A stretch of DNA of 64,000 nt from Salinimonas profundi (GTDB taxonomy: Bacteria > Pseudomonadota > Gammaproteobacteria > Enterobacterales > Alteromonadaceae), in the NCBI RefSeq assembly GCF_014750655.1, contig NZ_JABBXD010000011.1:1-64000 (forward strand), read 5' to 3'. The translations under genes and the position numbers were made by a program. Positions 9,132 to 18,087 of the stretch are shown one piece after another (the stretch's first letter is position 1; every line of letters begins with the position of its first letter). Below the pieces are notes generated by a model. It worked only from the letters and a program-made list of their open reading frames with translations. It searched no databases and was not told where the DNA came from.

Positions 9132-12119
9132 ATGGCCGCTATCTATCAGACAGCTTATCCACGAATTAAATCTGATATCACCGAAGATGAGTTAGGGGAT
9201 GTCTATACACCTACGCCGGAAGATCAGAAGTTTGCACTGCGTCACTGTAAACGAACCAGCGCATTCTTTTTGGGGCTCCTGATTCAGCTAAAAATCACGC
9301 AGCGATTGGGCCGGTTCGTAAACCTGGGTGAAATACCAAAGGTGATCATCACGCACATTAAAAATCAGTGCCGTTCGCGGGTGACACTGAAGGATCCCCA
9401 AACCTATTACACATCGGGCGCGAAGGATCGTCACGTAAAGCTGATTCGGCGCCATCTTAATATAAAAGCCTACGATGCGGCCAAGACCTCTGAATTGGCA
9501 CAGATTTGGGCACTTGAGGCAGCGACTACCAAAGAAGCATTACCGGATATCATCAATGTCACGTTGGAATATTTGGTCAAAGAGCGATACGAGTTACCGG
9601 CGTTCAGTGTACTTGAGCGGATATGTCAGGCGGCCAGGGCCGAAGTCAACACTCGGTATTACGATCAATTGTGTGGCTTTTTAGAGTCTGAAAGTCGCCA
9701 ATGCATCAACGATATTCTTCGATCTAGCACAGGACTGAATGGTTTTGGTTGGAGCACGCTGAAAAATGAACCCAAACGCCCGACCCCTCGCAATATCCAT
9801 GCGTACATCCAATACCTGGAATGGCTTACATCCCTGCAAACACTTTTGCCCACGGATTTGGGGTTGCCGCCAGTTAAACACCAGCAGTTTATCAACGAGG
9901 CCAAGGTCCTGGATTACGCCGAATTGATGAAACTAAAGCTGAACAAGCGACTCGCACTCGTCATCGTTTTAATCCGGCACCAATACGCACAAACACTGGA
10001 TAACGCCGCCGATATTTTTATCAAGATGTTGTTAAAAATGGATCGCTCGGCGCAGAAGCTGTTGGAGAAGTACCTTGCAGACCATCAAAAGCAAACCGAT
10101 CATTTGATTTCTGTGTTGTCTGGGACGGTCAAGGTGTATCTTGATAAACCCGATTCGGTGGCAGCTTTTGATCCGATACTGGGAAAGAACAGTGATCAGC
10201 TAATGCAAATGTGCGAACAATATATGGCATTCGCAGGCAACAACTATTTGCCGTTTATGGTTCGACTCTATAAAAAGCAACGATCCACCTTGTTTCGTAC
10301 GATTGAAATACTCAACCTGGCATCGGCCACGGAAGACAAGGACTTGCTCAATGCGTTCCAGTTTATTTTGACGCACAAAAAGCGTCGCACGGAGTTCCTG
10401 TCAATTCAAAGCGATCCGAACGATCCCTCTTCCAGAAATGTCATTAATATTCGCTGGATTCGCGAAAGCTGGTGGAAATTAGTCACGGGAAAATCAACCA
10501 AATCAGCACAGGTGTCGGAGGTTAATAAAACCTGTTTTGAGCTGTGTGTGTTTGAACGGATCGCTGAAGAACTAAGTACCGGTGACTTGTTCATTCCCTA
10601 CAGTGAAACCTTCGATGATTACCGGGAGCAGATGATCACCTGGGAAGAATACGAAGCGCAGTTGCCTACCTATTGCGAGGAGGTAGGGCTCGTCGCCGGT
10701 GATACTGAATTTACAACAACGCTGAAGAAGTCCATGGAAACGAGCTGCCGGAAAGCTGACAGCCAATTCCCGGAGGACGAACTGGTTCGTATTGAAAACG
10801 GGAATCTGATTATCGGTAAACCAAAACCTGATCAACCCTTACCTGAAGTCGAAGAAATTGGAGCGCTTTTGCGCGATCGGTTGGACAAAATCAACCTGCT
10901 TGATGTGATTATCAATGTCGAAAAGTGGCTGAACCTGAATAAACATTTTGGCCCGTTGTCGGGCTTCGAATCACGTATCAGCGACCCGGAGTTACGTTTT
11001 GTCCTGACCGTGTTTTGTTACGGTACCAACATTGGTCCCACCGAAACCGTGCGATCTGTGCAGGGCGTTTCTCGCAAGCAAGTCGCCTGGCTTAACTTAA
11101 AACGCACGACGGAAGCGCGTCTCGATAAAGCTATTGCGAAGATCAATAGCGAGTATAAGAAATACCGGCTCATTGAGTGTTGGGGAACAGGCAGCAGTGT
11201 GTCCGCTGATGGAAAGCTTTGGGATCTCTACGAAGATAATTTGCTATCTGAATACCATATTCGGTATGGCAGCTATGGCGGCATTGCCTATTACCACGTC
11301 TCGGACACCTATATTGCATTGTTCAGCCGGTTTATTCCCTGCGGTGTCTACGAGGCGATTTATATCTTGGACGGCCTACTCAACGATGAATCTGATTTTA
11401 ATCCGGACACCGTTCACGGCGATACACAGGCGCAATCCACACCCGTCTTTGGCCTGGCGTACTTGCTGGGCATAAAGCTCATGCCCCGTATCCGAAATAT
11501 CAAAGATCTCAGCTTTTATAAGCCTGATCGCTCCATGGTACTCAAGCATATTCAGTCTTTGTTCAAGGAGCCGATCAAGTGGGATCTCATTGAAAAGCAC
11601 TATGCGGATATGATGCGAACGGCCATGTCAGTTAAAGCAGGGAAAATCACCGCTTCGACAATCCTGCGCCGGTTCGGCACCAAGAACCGGAAAAACAAGC
11701 TGTACTTTGCGTTCCGTGAACTCGGGCGCGTGGTCAGAACCATGTTTTTGCTGGAATACATTACCGACGTTGATCTGCGCAAAACAATCCAGGCAGCGAC
11801 CTGTAAGAGCGAAGAGTTCAATGAGTTTGCCCGGTGGTTGTTTTTTGCTAATGGCGGGAAAATTCCTGCAAACTTGAGACACGAACAAAGCAAAATCGTT
11901 AAATACAATCATTTGCTGGCCAACTTCGCGATCTTATACAACGTAAACGCGATGACCGAAGTGTTCAATCAATTGAAGTCGGAAGGGTACAATATTACCC
12001 GCGACATTATGGCCGAATTCTCACCGTATCATACCGAGCATTTGGGGCGGCTAGGAAGTTTTGAGCTGGATCTAACCAAGCAGGTTAAGCCCATGACTTT
12101 TGAACTGCTGGTTGATTAA
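9132..12119 (+). CDS. tnpA: Tn3-family transposase TnpA
   Basis: This 995-residue DDE transposase has an N-terminal DUF4158 DNA-binding region (about 1-170) and a C-terminal Tn3 transposase domain (about 590-980). Recognisable motifs include SVSADGKLWDLYEDN with the first catalytic Asp, YILDGLL, and VHGDTQAQSTPVFGLAYLLG with the second Asp. The HGDTQAQS form is typical of the Tn4651/Tn5041 branch. It stops 17 bp inside the right inverted repeat. Length and intact frame suggest an active enzyme that catalyses replicative transposition. Confidence 0.95.
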   Translation: MAAIYQTAYPRIKSDITEDELGDVYTPTPEDQKFALRHCKRTSAFFLGLLIQLKITQRLGRFVNLGEIPKVIITHIKNQCRSRVTLKDPQTYYTSGAKDRHVKLIRRHLNIKAYDAAKTSELAQIWALEAATTKEALPDIINVTLEYLVKERYELPAFSVLERICQAARAEVNTRYYDQLCGFLESESRQCINDILRSSTGLNGFGWSTLKNEPKRPTPRNIHAYIQYLEWLTSLQTLLPTDLGLPPVKHQQFINEAKVLDYAELMKLKLNKRLALVIVLIRHQYAQTLDNAADIFIKMLLKMDRSAQKLLEKYLADHQKQTDHLISVLSGTVKVYLDKPDSVAAFDPILGKNSDQLMQMCEQYMAFAGNNYLPFMVRLYKKQRSTLFRTIEILNLASATEDKDLLNAFQFILTHKKRRTEFLSIQSDPNDPSSRNVINIRWIRESWWKLVTGKSTKSAQVSEVNKTCFELCVFERIAEELSTGDLFIPYSETFDDYREQMITWEEYEAQLPTYCEEVGLVAGDTEFTTTLKKSMETSCRKADSQFPEDELVRIENGNLIIGKPKPDQPLPEVEEIGALLRDRLDKINLLDVIINVEKWLNLNKHFGPLSGFESRISDPELRFVLTVFCYGTNIGPTETVRSVQGVSRKQVAWLNLKRTTEARLDKAIAKINSEYKKYRLIECWGTGSSVSADGKLWDLYEDNLLSEYHIRYGSYGGIAYYHVSDTYIALFSRFIPCGVYEAIYILDGLLNDESDFNPDTVHGDTQAQSTPVFGLAYLLGIKLMPRIRNIKDLSFYKPDRSMVLKHIQSLFKEPIKWDLIEKHYADMMRTAMSVKAGKITASTILRRFGTKNRKNKLYFAFRELGRVVRTMFLLEYITDVDLRKTIQAATCKSEEFNEFARWLFFANGGKIPANLRHEQSKIVKYNHLLANFAILYNVNAMTEVFNQLKSEGYNITRDIMAEFSPYHTEHLGRLGSFELDLTKQVKPMTFELLVD

Positions 12120-12135
12120 TTCATAATATTCAATC

Positions 12136-12183
12136 GGTTACGTTAGAAGTGGCTAAATTCAATGCTTTTACCGGCCGGACCTC
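12136..12183 (-). repeat. Right terminal inverted repeat of the transposon
   Basis: Inverted copy of 670-717, ending CCGGCCGGACCTC at 12183. The outer 37 bp match with two mismatches. Confidence 0.85.
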
Positions 12184-12317
12184 AATATGATTGAAATGCA
12201 AAATGTCCAGCCAAATACTGCGGTCCAGATTTCGTATTTGGGGGAATCATGACTCCCGCCAGCCAAATTTGCGAGCATAACTATTACAGCGGGTACAATC
12301 TGTGTCATGAAGTCCAT
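12168..12317 (-). pseudogene. Small membrane protein gene truncated by transposon
   Basis: From an ATG at 12317 a 49-residue frame runs into the right transposon end. The first ~44 residues (MDFMTQIVPAVIVMLANLAG, then a second hydrophobic stretch FGWTFCISII) are native; the last few (RSGR) are read from the inverted repeat. The original gene probably continued beyond and its remainder is missing. It would follow the DUF2513-like gene, with a gap of 31 bp between them. Confidence 0.5.
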
Positions 12318-12348
12318 ATCTCTTTCTCTCCATATTTCATCACTGCTC

Positions 12349-12771
12349 TTATTCTGCCGTTAATGAGTCGATCTTCTTTTTGAAGAAATGTGTCAGCAAC
12401 TGCTGAGAACCATCAAATATGACTTTAAAAGGAGCCTCTTTAAATCCATCTTTCAATTTCGCTAAGACTTCTCGATTGTTTAATGCTTTTGCGAAATCAT
12501 GACCTTGCTGTGTAAGTCTTAGTTGAGCATCAAAAATAGTTATGTCAGAAGGTGATGAATAATGCAGACCAAGACTGCTAATAGGTCTTGAAATCATGTC
12601 GTGTCTGCTTATCAGTCCATTTTCGACTAACAGCCTAAAGTGAAAGACAAACTCGTTGCTGTCCTCTTGAAGCACAAAACTGTTCCACAGTTCAACAAAG
12701 CTGAGTTGGGGTTGCTCACAACTTTCGAACTTGTCTAATATCTGCGCTGTATACTCGATATTTGGTTTCAT
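12349..12771 (-). CDS. DUF2513-like hypothetical protein
   Basis: This 140-residue soluble protein resembles DUF2513, a phage- and island-associated family with a winged-helix-like N-terminal half (VFHFRLLVENGLI) and the family signature LRLTQQGHDFAKAL. Function is unknown. The ATG at 12771 was chosen because the longer frame to 12840 runs into the upstream antitoxin gene. It is the last intact gene of a minus-strand group with the toxin-antitoxin pair. Confidence 0.6.
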   Translation of the reverse strand: MKPNIEYTAQILDKFESCEQPQLSFVELWNSFVLQEDSNEFVFHFRLLVENGLISRHDMISRPISSLGLHYSSPSDITIFDAQLRLTQQGHDFAKALNNREVLAKLKDGFKEAPFKVIFDGSQQLLTHFFKKKIDSLTAE

Positions 12772-12793
12772 CCCTATTACCTTTATGACTAAA

Positions 12794-13126
12794 TTAGGCC
12801 ATCGCACTCGGGCGCTGATTATCAGTAACGATCTGAACATCCATAGTAAGTTGCTCGTTTTCGTAATGGGGCTTGAAGCGGAAACCTATTTTATATAGGC
12901 AGGTCATCAGCTTATCGATAGAAAATTTCTCTATCCGGCCATTTACAAGGTCACTTACTCTTGGCTGAGTAATACCCATTGCCGCCGCCGCTTGCTTCTG
13001 ATCCCACCCTTTAGCATTCACTATGTCTCGAATGGCTATCATGAGGTCAGAGCGAGTTTGTAGCTCTGACGCTTCTGCTGCATCTTCCGTGATGGCGTCA
13101 AAAATATTGCTGTATTCTAATGCCAT
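12794..13126 (-). CDS. XRE-family antitoxin (HigA-like)
   Basis: This 110-residue protein has a central helix-turn-helix (QKQAAAAMGITQPRVSDLVN) in the form of HigA-type antitoxins. It follows a RelE/HigB-like toxin gene, the toxin-first order typical of higBA. The protein should neutralise the toxin and repress at the inverted repeat 13159-13196 just upstream. The ribosome-binding site AGAGG precedes ATG 13126. Confidence 0.8.
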   Translation of the reverse strand: MALEYSNIFDAITEDAAEASELQTRSDLMIAIRDIVNAKGWDQKQAAAAMGITQPRVSDLVNGRIEKFSIDKLMTCLYKIGFRFKPHYENEQLTMDVQIVTDNQRPSAMA

Positions 13127-13158
13127 GATTAGACCTCTTTGATTAACTAATGAGCAGC

Positions 13159-13196
13159 ATATATCAACACTGATATTTATACAAGTATTGATATAT
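13159..13196 (-). promoter_or_regulatory. Inverted-repeat operator before antitoxin gene
   Basis: ATATATCAACACT (13159-13171) and AGTATTGATATAT (13184-13196) form a 13-bp inverted repeat with one mismatch, around a 12-bp AT-rich spacer. It lies between toxin stop and antitoxin start, which suggests an internal antitoxin promoter controlled by the antitoxin. Confidence 0.55.
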
Positions 13197-13534
13197 CACT
13201 TTTTAATTTCTTTCATCATCAGCTTGTAGCGTTTCTTGGCAGTATCCATAGCCTTCCGGTCAACGCCGTTGGTAGTTTTGGTGAATGAGTGAAGTATGAA
13301 CACTGTATCAGCGAATTTAGCGACATAGACAGTTCGGTAAGCTGGCCTGCCATTTTCAACTAGTTCTACAGCCCCAATCCCTACGCTGTCTTTCAAATGC
13401 TTGAATTTACTGAACGGCTCTCTATCCTGACAAATAGCGTTTAGGTCGTTCGCAAAGCGTTTTTGAATGACATCCGGCAACGCAAGAAATTCTTTCTTTG
13501 ACTGGTTATTGATGAATTTAAACTTCTTCGTCAT
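13196..13534 (-). CDS. RelE/HigB-type toxin
   Basis: This 112-residue basic protein of the RelE/ParE/Gp49 superfamily shows the typical segments RFANDLNAIC, KHLKDSVGIGAVELVENG, AYRTVYVAKFADTVFILHSF and a Lys/Arg-rich end (AKKRYKLMMKEIKK). Such toxins are mRNA endonucleases acting with the ribosome. Its start overlaps the integrase-like gene stop by four bases and it precedes the antitoxin gene by 69 bp. Confidence 0.8.
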   Translation of the reverse strand: MTKKFKFINNQSKKEFLALPDVIQKRFANDLNAICQDREPFSKFKHLKDSVGIGAVELVENGRPAYRTVYVAKFADTVFILHSFTKTTNGVDRKAMDTAKKRYKLMMKEIKK

Positions 13535-14247
13535 AACATAAATCTTCTTCTTTTTTTGAAGCTCTCAAGTCGCTTTTGCTTTCGGCCTGCACGTTGCTCA
13601 AACCAATCATATATTGGACTTAGCTGCATATAATCCATTGTTAAGATTTGTTTTATTGACTCTTCACTGAAGCCAGTAATGATCATTATATCAGTTGTGC
13701 ATGCCCCATTGCGGTACAGCTCAATAACGCACGTTCGTACCAGTGAAATTCGTCTAACGCCGTTATCCCAAAGCCCTGCATTCCGAATCAGTGAATCGAG
13801 TTTTTTATTCATGGCATAGGGGCTTATTGCTTTCCCCCTGCTTTGCGTGGTGAAAGGCTCCAGATTATCAGCAATAAGTAATGCCGAATTGGGATCTAAT
13901 CCTCTGTAATGCTTATGCGGATAGCTATTTATTTTGCGCGTGATAAGCCATTCAAAATAGGATTCAAACGCTCTTTTAAGCTCTGGATGACTCAAGACAA
14001 TTGGACGTTCGTAACCATCGCGGGTAATCGACGTAGGGAGCACTACAACTTCATTTAACAGCCCTTCTGGTGTCATGAAGAGCCGGTTAGTGATCAACGT
14101 TAACTCAATCTCTCTTAAACCTGCCAGGGTAGCCAAGAGAATGAGCAACTTGTTTCTGTGTCTTAGCTCACTCTGCCTGCCGCAGTTTCGAGGGATTAGC
14201 TGTTCCCACAGTTCAGAGTTTATTATCGGTCTGCCTTCCATTTCCAC
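13531..14247 (-). CDS. Integrase-like protein with diverged active site
   Basis: This 238-residue protein resembles the catalytic domain of tyrosine recombinases without an obvious arm- or core-binding domain. LLATLAGLREIELTLI carries the box I Arg. The box II region reads RRISLVRTCVIELY, without the usual HxLR histidine, and LTMDYMQLSP could supply the tyrosine. It overlaps the toxin gene by four bases, so the three genes form one operon. The start could be GTG 14247 or ATG 14241. It may be inactive as a recombinase or serve another role. Confidence 0.6.
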   Translation of the reverse strand: MEMEGRPIINSELWEQLIPRNCGRQSELRHRNKLLILLATLAGLREIELTLITNRLFMTPEGLLNEVVVLPTSITRDGYERPIVLSHPELKRAFESYFEWLITRKINSYPHKHYRGLDPNSALLIADNLEPFTTQSRGKAISPYAMNKKLDSLIRNAGLWDNGVRRISLVRTCVIELYRNGACTTDIMIITGFSEESIKQILTMDYMQLSPIYDWFEQRAGRKQKRLESFKKRRRFML

Positions 14248-14463
14248 GCATTTTTATAGGTATTATTGCGTTTATTGTGCCGACCTATTTATCAAATAGC
14301 AATCAGCGCACTGGGAATGTCTTGGATATAGTAAGGTCGGCAGCGATGAATAGGAAACGTTCTGGCGCAGTGCGAATCTATATTGCTCAGTGTGACAGTT
14401 AGATACTTTGTATAAATCTTTATTACTCTCCTACAGAAAAGACTAATGTTTCGCTTTTCCGAT

Positions 14464-15102
14464 TTATGTCAGTAGCACATTGCCGAATACTGGGATTGGT
14501 GTCTGTTTGATAATCTTATTGAACGTTGAATGAGTGGGTGAGCTGAGGGCGATATTGATGACAGACCTTTCTCCAGCGGCATTCACTGATACAACAGGTA
14601 GTGCACACCTATCTAAGAGCTTGAGCACAGCGTTTAGCTGAGTCTTATTCGCCACCAGCACTTCCAAACTATGTTGGTTTTGCGGATTGTCTTTCTCTGG
14701 AGCAACAGAAACCACTCCCACTTTATGCGCCCGGCGCACCTCATCGCCCTCAAATGTTTTTTCGCCATCACTTTGAAAGTAAAAGACACCGCCTTGCGCT
14801 ATCCACTTTTTCCCAAAAGATGCTAACCATTCTTTGTCAGACTTACTTTCATGTGTTTGTATGAATGACTGACGCGCCTGATATTGCACTAACCACTGTT
14901 TAAGCGCTAAAGCAAAGCCCTTATTCTTCACCCCCAGCTCATTAAAGAAAGTGGCGCATTCCTGAGACATTGACTTACGGTTAGCGGCCAGCCACTTCCT
15001 GACATCTGCAGTAGGCTGTGACGAGCCATTAACCAAACCACTTAAGTACGCATTATCAATCACTTCAAATATTTCAGCGATAGGGGCCTGGGTTCTTTTC
15101 AC
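14464..15102 (-). CDS. Hypothetical protein, unknown function
   Basis: This 212-residue soluble protein with a GTG start is not recognised. The N-terminal ~80 residues are helical, and the C-terminal half is predicted mixed alpha/beta (HSLEVLVANKTQLNAVLKLL). No signal peptide or membrane helix is visible. It follows the one-helix membrane protein gene by 18 bp, in the same direction as the other genes of 14464-17474, and is probably in the same operon. Confidence 0.55.
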   Translation of the reverse strand: MKRTQAPIAEIFEVIDNAYLSGLVNGSSQPTADVRKWLAANRKSMSQECATFFNELGVKNKGFALALKQWLVQYQARQSFIQTHESKSDKEWLASFGKKWIAQGGVFYFQSDGEKTFEGDEVRRAHKVGVVSVAPEKDNPQNQHSLEVLVANKTQLNAVLKLLDRCALPVVSVNAAGERSVINIALSSPTHSTFNKIIKQTPIPVFGNVLLT

Positions 15103-15120
15103 TTTTGCACCAATAATTGT

Positions 15121-15723
15121 TTATAAATACATGCCAACGATATATTGACCGTTCATTGTGTCATGGCGGTTATAACGAAGTTGGCCCGTACTGTCTTTGT
15201 TATCGACTGCATCGCCGTCAAGCTCTTGCTCAAGTCTCTTCACCACGCTCTTTCGAACGGGACCAAAGAATATCGCTATATCCTCGCTGCCTTCTATTGC
15301 TTCTATGCCTAAAAGAGGATAACCACCAACAACATAGCTCATGCCGGCGTCATGTTTGTGAACATGCATCATCGGTTCCAGATTTTTTAACGAGGGGGTG
15401 CTTGAAGCATATTCCTGGGCCATTTCTTTTCTAACTGCCGTTTCATCCAATATCAACAAGTCTGTGACTGTATAGCCATCTTTAACCACAGCTTGCTCTA
15501 AAGCTTTATAAAAATGCGGTACAGACCCAAAAGATTGATGTAGTCGGGCAAATTTTTGAGTTAATGCTTTGCCCGTAGATATCATTGTATTACTGGCATA
15601 CTTTTCACTTTGCTTGCCCATCAGCACTAAGGCGCTCGATAGTGAAACGAATATAATAAAAAAGGGAGTAATGCGTTTGATGCGACTCATACTACTGGCC
15701 TTAGACAAAATGGACTTAATCAT
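15121..15723 (-). CDS. Hypothetical membrane-anchored protein
   Basis: This 200-residue protein has a single N-terminal membrane helix (ITPFFIIFVSLSSALVLMG) and a soluble, presumably periplasmic, domain. It overlaps the upstream DUF1173-like gene by eight bases. No family was recognised. Its place next to a TcpQ-like lipoprotein suggests an envelope role in a pilus or transfer apparatus, but that is inference. Confidence 0.5.
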   Translation of the reverse strand: MIKSILSKASSMSRIKRITPFFIIFVSLSSALVLMGKQSEKYASNTMISTGKALTQKFARLHQSFGSVPHFYKALEQAVVKDGYTVTDLLILDETAVRKEMAQEYASSTPSLKNLEPMMHVHKHDAGMSYVVGGYPLLGIEAIEGSEDIAIFFGPVRKSVVKRLEQELDGDAVDNKDSTGQLRYNRHDTMNGQYIVGMYL

Positions 15724-16939
15724 TTAATAGTGTCTTTACTAACTGGTATGACTCTTCAAAAAAGTCATTTCTTATGGTGGAGGTATCCATGCCCACACTC
15801 ACCACCTGGTCATAGACCTTCTCCATAAGCGGAAGCACCGTTTCTTTTCTGGCACGATAGAGTGGATCTTCCCATTTCCCCATCACTTCAACCGCGATGT
15901 GTTGTTTATCTTTTTGAATTACAAAGTCGACGAGAACAGGTTTGCCATCGACCTGAACCGGTATAAGCGGCTTTAAGATACGCCCTCCCCCTTCCATTTC
16001 AATAATCACCCGGGTGGCTACTCTGGCGAAGGTGCGTTCAAGATCGCTATCCACCAGCATGAAATTATGGGTATTGACGATAGGAGAGATAAAGCACCGG
16101 GTTACACCATATATCATGGCATCATTAGTTGACCGGTCGGCGATAATCATTGCCACCATCAACGGTCCTTTGGCCAAAGAAAATGCACCATTTAGGCGAG
16201 TCACTTTGGCATCTATGGGTAAGGTCACTTCCCAATCATCTTTGACCTTGACCGTCGTTTCACCATTTTCGATTTTAACTGACTCGACCTGAGCGATGAC
16301 CAGCGACTGCGGTTTGTTCTTACCGACCCACAAACGCTCGTTTGACTGCATTTTTTCGATGGCTTTTTTTATACTGCCGAACCCAAAATACATGTATTCG
16401 AGCAAAGACTTGCCCCCGATACTGTATTTCTTTGCAGCCGCGCGAATTTTCCTGGACTGGGTCTCAAACGTAGGGGCTTCACCGTAAGAAATAGTGTTGG
16501 TGCCAGCATCGGTCAACAGTGACGCCATGAGCGAATAGAGCTTATCTGCGCGGCCTATAACCTGCCCTGTTGGGTTTTCAACGACCGATTGCTTAGCATT
16601 CCCCTCTTCTGCTGCATAAGCACTGAACGAAAAGCGCGTGCCTACCTTTTCAGGTAGCTGTCCTTCACCCGCCCCACCCTGTTCCAGACGGTATAGCGGG
16701 CATGAAGTCTTATGGCTTGCACGCCCTGACATAGTGGCAAGAAAGTAAGTATTGGTCTCAGTAAATCGCTTAATAGTCGTGGGGGTGCAACAGTCACAAT
16801 AAATCCATCTACCATATACCGAAGCTAGTAATTGCTGAGAAGCATGATCACTGCCAAGCAGAGTCTTTACCTCTTGGTCATTCAGCCTTCGAAATTCGCG
16901 TATTTCATCGCCATCAAGGTACTTCTCAACAATCTTCAT
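15716..16939 (-). CDS. DUF1173-like protein with possible nuclease-type C-terminus
   Basis: This 407-residue protein has an N-terminal Cys/His cluster (YCDCC near 48-52, then RASHKTSCPLY) that may bind zinc. A C-terminal segment VDFVIQKDKQHIAVEVMGKW has the D...ExM arrangement seen in PD-(D/E)XK-like folds. The layout resembles DUF1173 proteins of integrative elements; this is from memory of the family and not certain. A GGGAGATGTGAG leader supports the ATG at 16939. Neighbours are a lipoprotein upstream and a membrane protein downstream. Confidence 0.5.
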   Translation of the reverse strand: MKIVEKYLDGDEIREFRRLNDQEVKTLLGSDHASQQLLASVYGRWIYCDCCTPTTIKRFTETNTYFLATMSGRASHKTSCPLYRLEQGGAGEGQLPEKVGTRFSFSAYAAEEGNAKQSVVENPTGQVIGRADKLYSLMASLLTDAGTNTISYGEAPTFETQSRKIRAAAKKYSIGGKSLLEYMYFGFGSIKKAIEKMQSNERLWVGKNKPQSLVIAQVESVKIENGETTVKVKDDWEVTLPIDAKVTRLNGAFSLAKGPLMVAMIIADRSTNDAMIYGVTRCFISPIVNTHNFMLVDSDLERTFARVATRVIIEMEGGGRILKPLIPVQVDGKPVLVDFVIQKDKQHIAVEVMGKWEDPLYRARKETVLPLMEKVYDQVVSVGMDTSTIRNDFFEESYQLVKTLLND

Positions 16940-16952
16940 CTCACATCTCCCT

Positions 16953-17474
16953 TTATCGTTCCTTTATAACTGTCACGACCTTTTCTTTTTCATCAAAGCA
17001 GGTGTAAACCGGATAATCAGACGCCAGGCTCATGATCGCACCAGTGACATTTTCCTCCTCAAGAACCTTCATATCCTTGACAAAGTAGTCAGGCCCATCG
17101 AAATATAAAGCTTCCCAACGATTTTCTTTAACAATCCTGCTGAGGTTATCTTCCAATGAGCCACGTCTTATAAATGTTGATACCGCTTCATCAGTGTTCG
17201 CTTCTCCTACTAAGCTAAACAACGCTTCATCATTGGTTTTGACCATTTCGTATTCAGCTTCAGTGAGCTTTACATTGGGAAACAGACCCCGAACAAATTT
17301 AGCTTCTTCTGATTTTGTAATGGCAGATATTTCTTCTTGTGTCATCACAACAGTTCCGTCGGCGTCGGGTGTGTATTTTTTGTTTCCAAACTCAATCTCG
17401 TTAGTACTTGCACAGCCAGATAGCGCGAGCAGGCCACAGGTTGTGAGGGTTAAAAGCAAATGACTTTTTGGCAT
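16953..17474 (-). CDS. Lipoprotein with TcpQ/PilL-like domain
   Basis: This 173-residue protein has a lipobox (LALSGC, Cys 21) and a C-terminal domain of the TcpQ/PilL type: GSLEDNLSRIVKENRWEALY, a DYFV segment and SDYPVYTCFDEKEKVVTVI. In toxin-coregulated and conjugative type IV pili, this domain occurs in outer-membrane secretin partners. Here it leads a minus-strand group of four genes (14464-17474). No secretin or pilin gene is nearby, so it may be a remnant or have another function. Confidence 0.55.
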   Translation of the reverse strand: MPKSHLLLTLTTCGLLALSGCASTNEIEFGNKKYTPDADGTVVMTQEEISAITKSEEAKFVRGLFPNVKLTEAEYEMVKTNDEALFSLVGEANTDEAVSTFIRRGSLEDNLSRIVKENRWEALYFDGPDYFVKDMKVLEEENVTGAIMSLASDYPVYTCFDEKEKVVTVIKER

Positions 17475-17555
17475 TTTCCGATTTCTCGCAGTTAATTAAT
17501 TGCCCTGTGTTATACCCTGCAGGCATAGTGTCTTCATCCAGAAATCCGATTAATT

Positions 17556-18008
17556 GTGATTATTATGTTCAGTTCGTCACTATTAACAGTAATTGCTTTG
17601 CAATCTGCCAGTGCAGGAAGCTTTTCTAGTGAAGTAAAACAAGCACAGGACAGGGTCGCACGGGCCCAGCAAGAGATAGTGCGAGCAGCAGAGCATTCAA
17701 AAGAGATTAAAAGTAGAACCCAGGGACTTATTGGTCGGTATAGGAATGACGAGGCCCCTGAAAAAGAAGGTTCGGTTGAGTATCAACTAAAGCCGGCCTA
17801 TCACAACTGGCCTAAACCAAAAAAATATAGTACTTACCGGGATTATGATATTTACCTCGATTTTAGCGACGAAGCACATGTTACAAAGCTACAGAAGCAG
17901 ATTAATAATTGGATAAAAGGTGGTTATTACATTATTCGTAGTGAGATTACAGATATTGAGGGTAGTGGTAGAAAAGGTTCACTTGAGAAGCTACGATTAG
18001 TTAAATAG
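17556..18008 (+). CDS. Exported hypothetical protein
   Basis: This ~150-residue protein has an N-terminal signal peptide (SSLLTVIALQSASA), then a helical segment (KQAQDRVARAQQEIVRAAEH) and a basic C-terminal domain. Starts are GTG 17556 or ATG 17565. It stands alone, divergent from the lipoprotein gene at 17474 and convergent with the putAbiC-like gene. No family was recognised. Confidence 0.5.
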   Translation: MIIMFSSSLLTVIALQSASAGSFSSEVKQAQDRVARAQQEIVRAAEHSKEIKSRTQGLIGRYRNDEAPEKEGSVEYQLKPAYHNWPKPKKYSTYRDYDIYLDFSDEAHVTKLQKQINNWIKGGYYIIRSEITDIEGSGRKGSLEKLRLVK

Positions 18009-18039
18009 CGAGGATAGATGATGTTAAAATATAATAAAA

Positions 18040-18068
18040 AGAAAGGGGCAAAAAAGAGCTCCCTTTCT
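18040..18068. terminator. Bidirectional terminator hairpin
   Basis: AGAAAGGG (18040-18047) and CCCTTTCT (18061-18068) form an 8-bp stem with a 13-base loop, preceded by an A-run. It lies between convergent genes, so it can terminate both. Confidence 0.6.
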
Positions 18069-18087
18069 ATACTTCACTATTCGTTTT

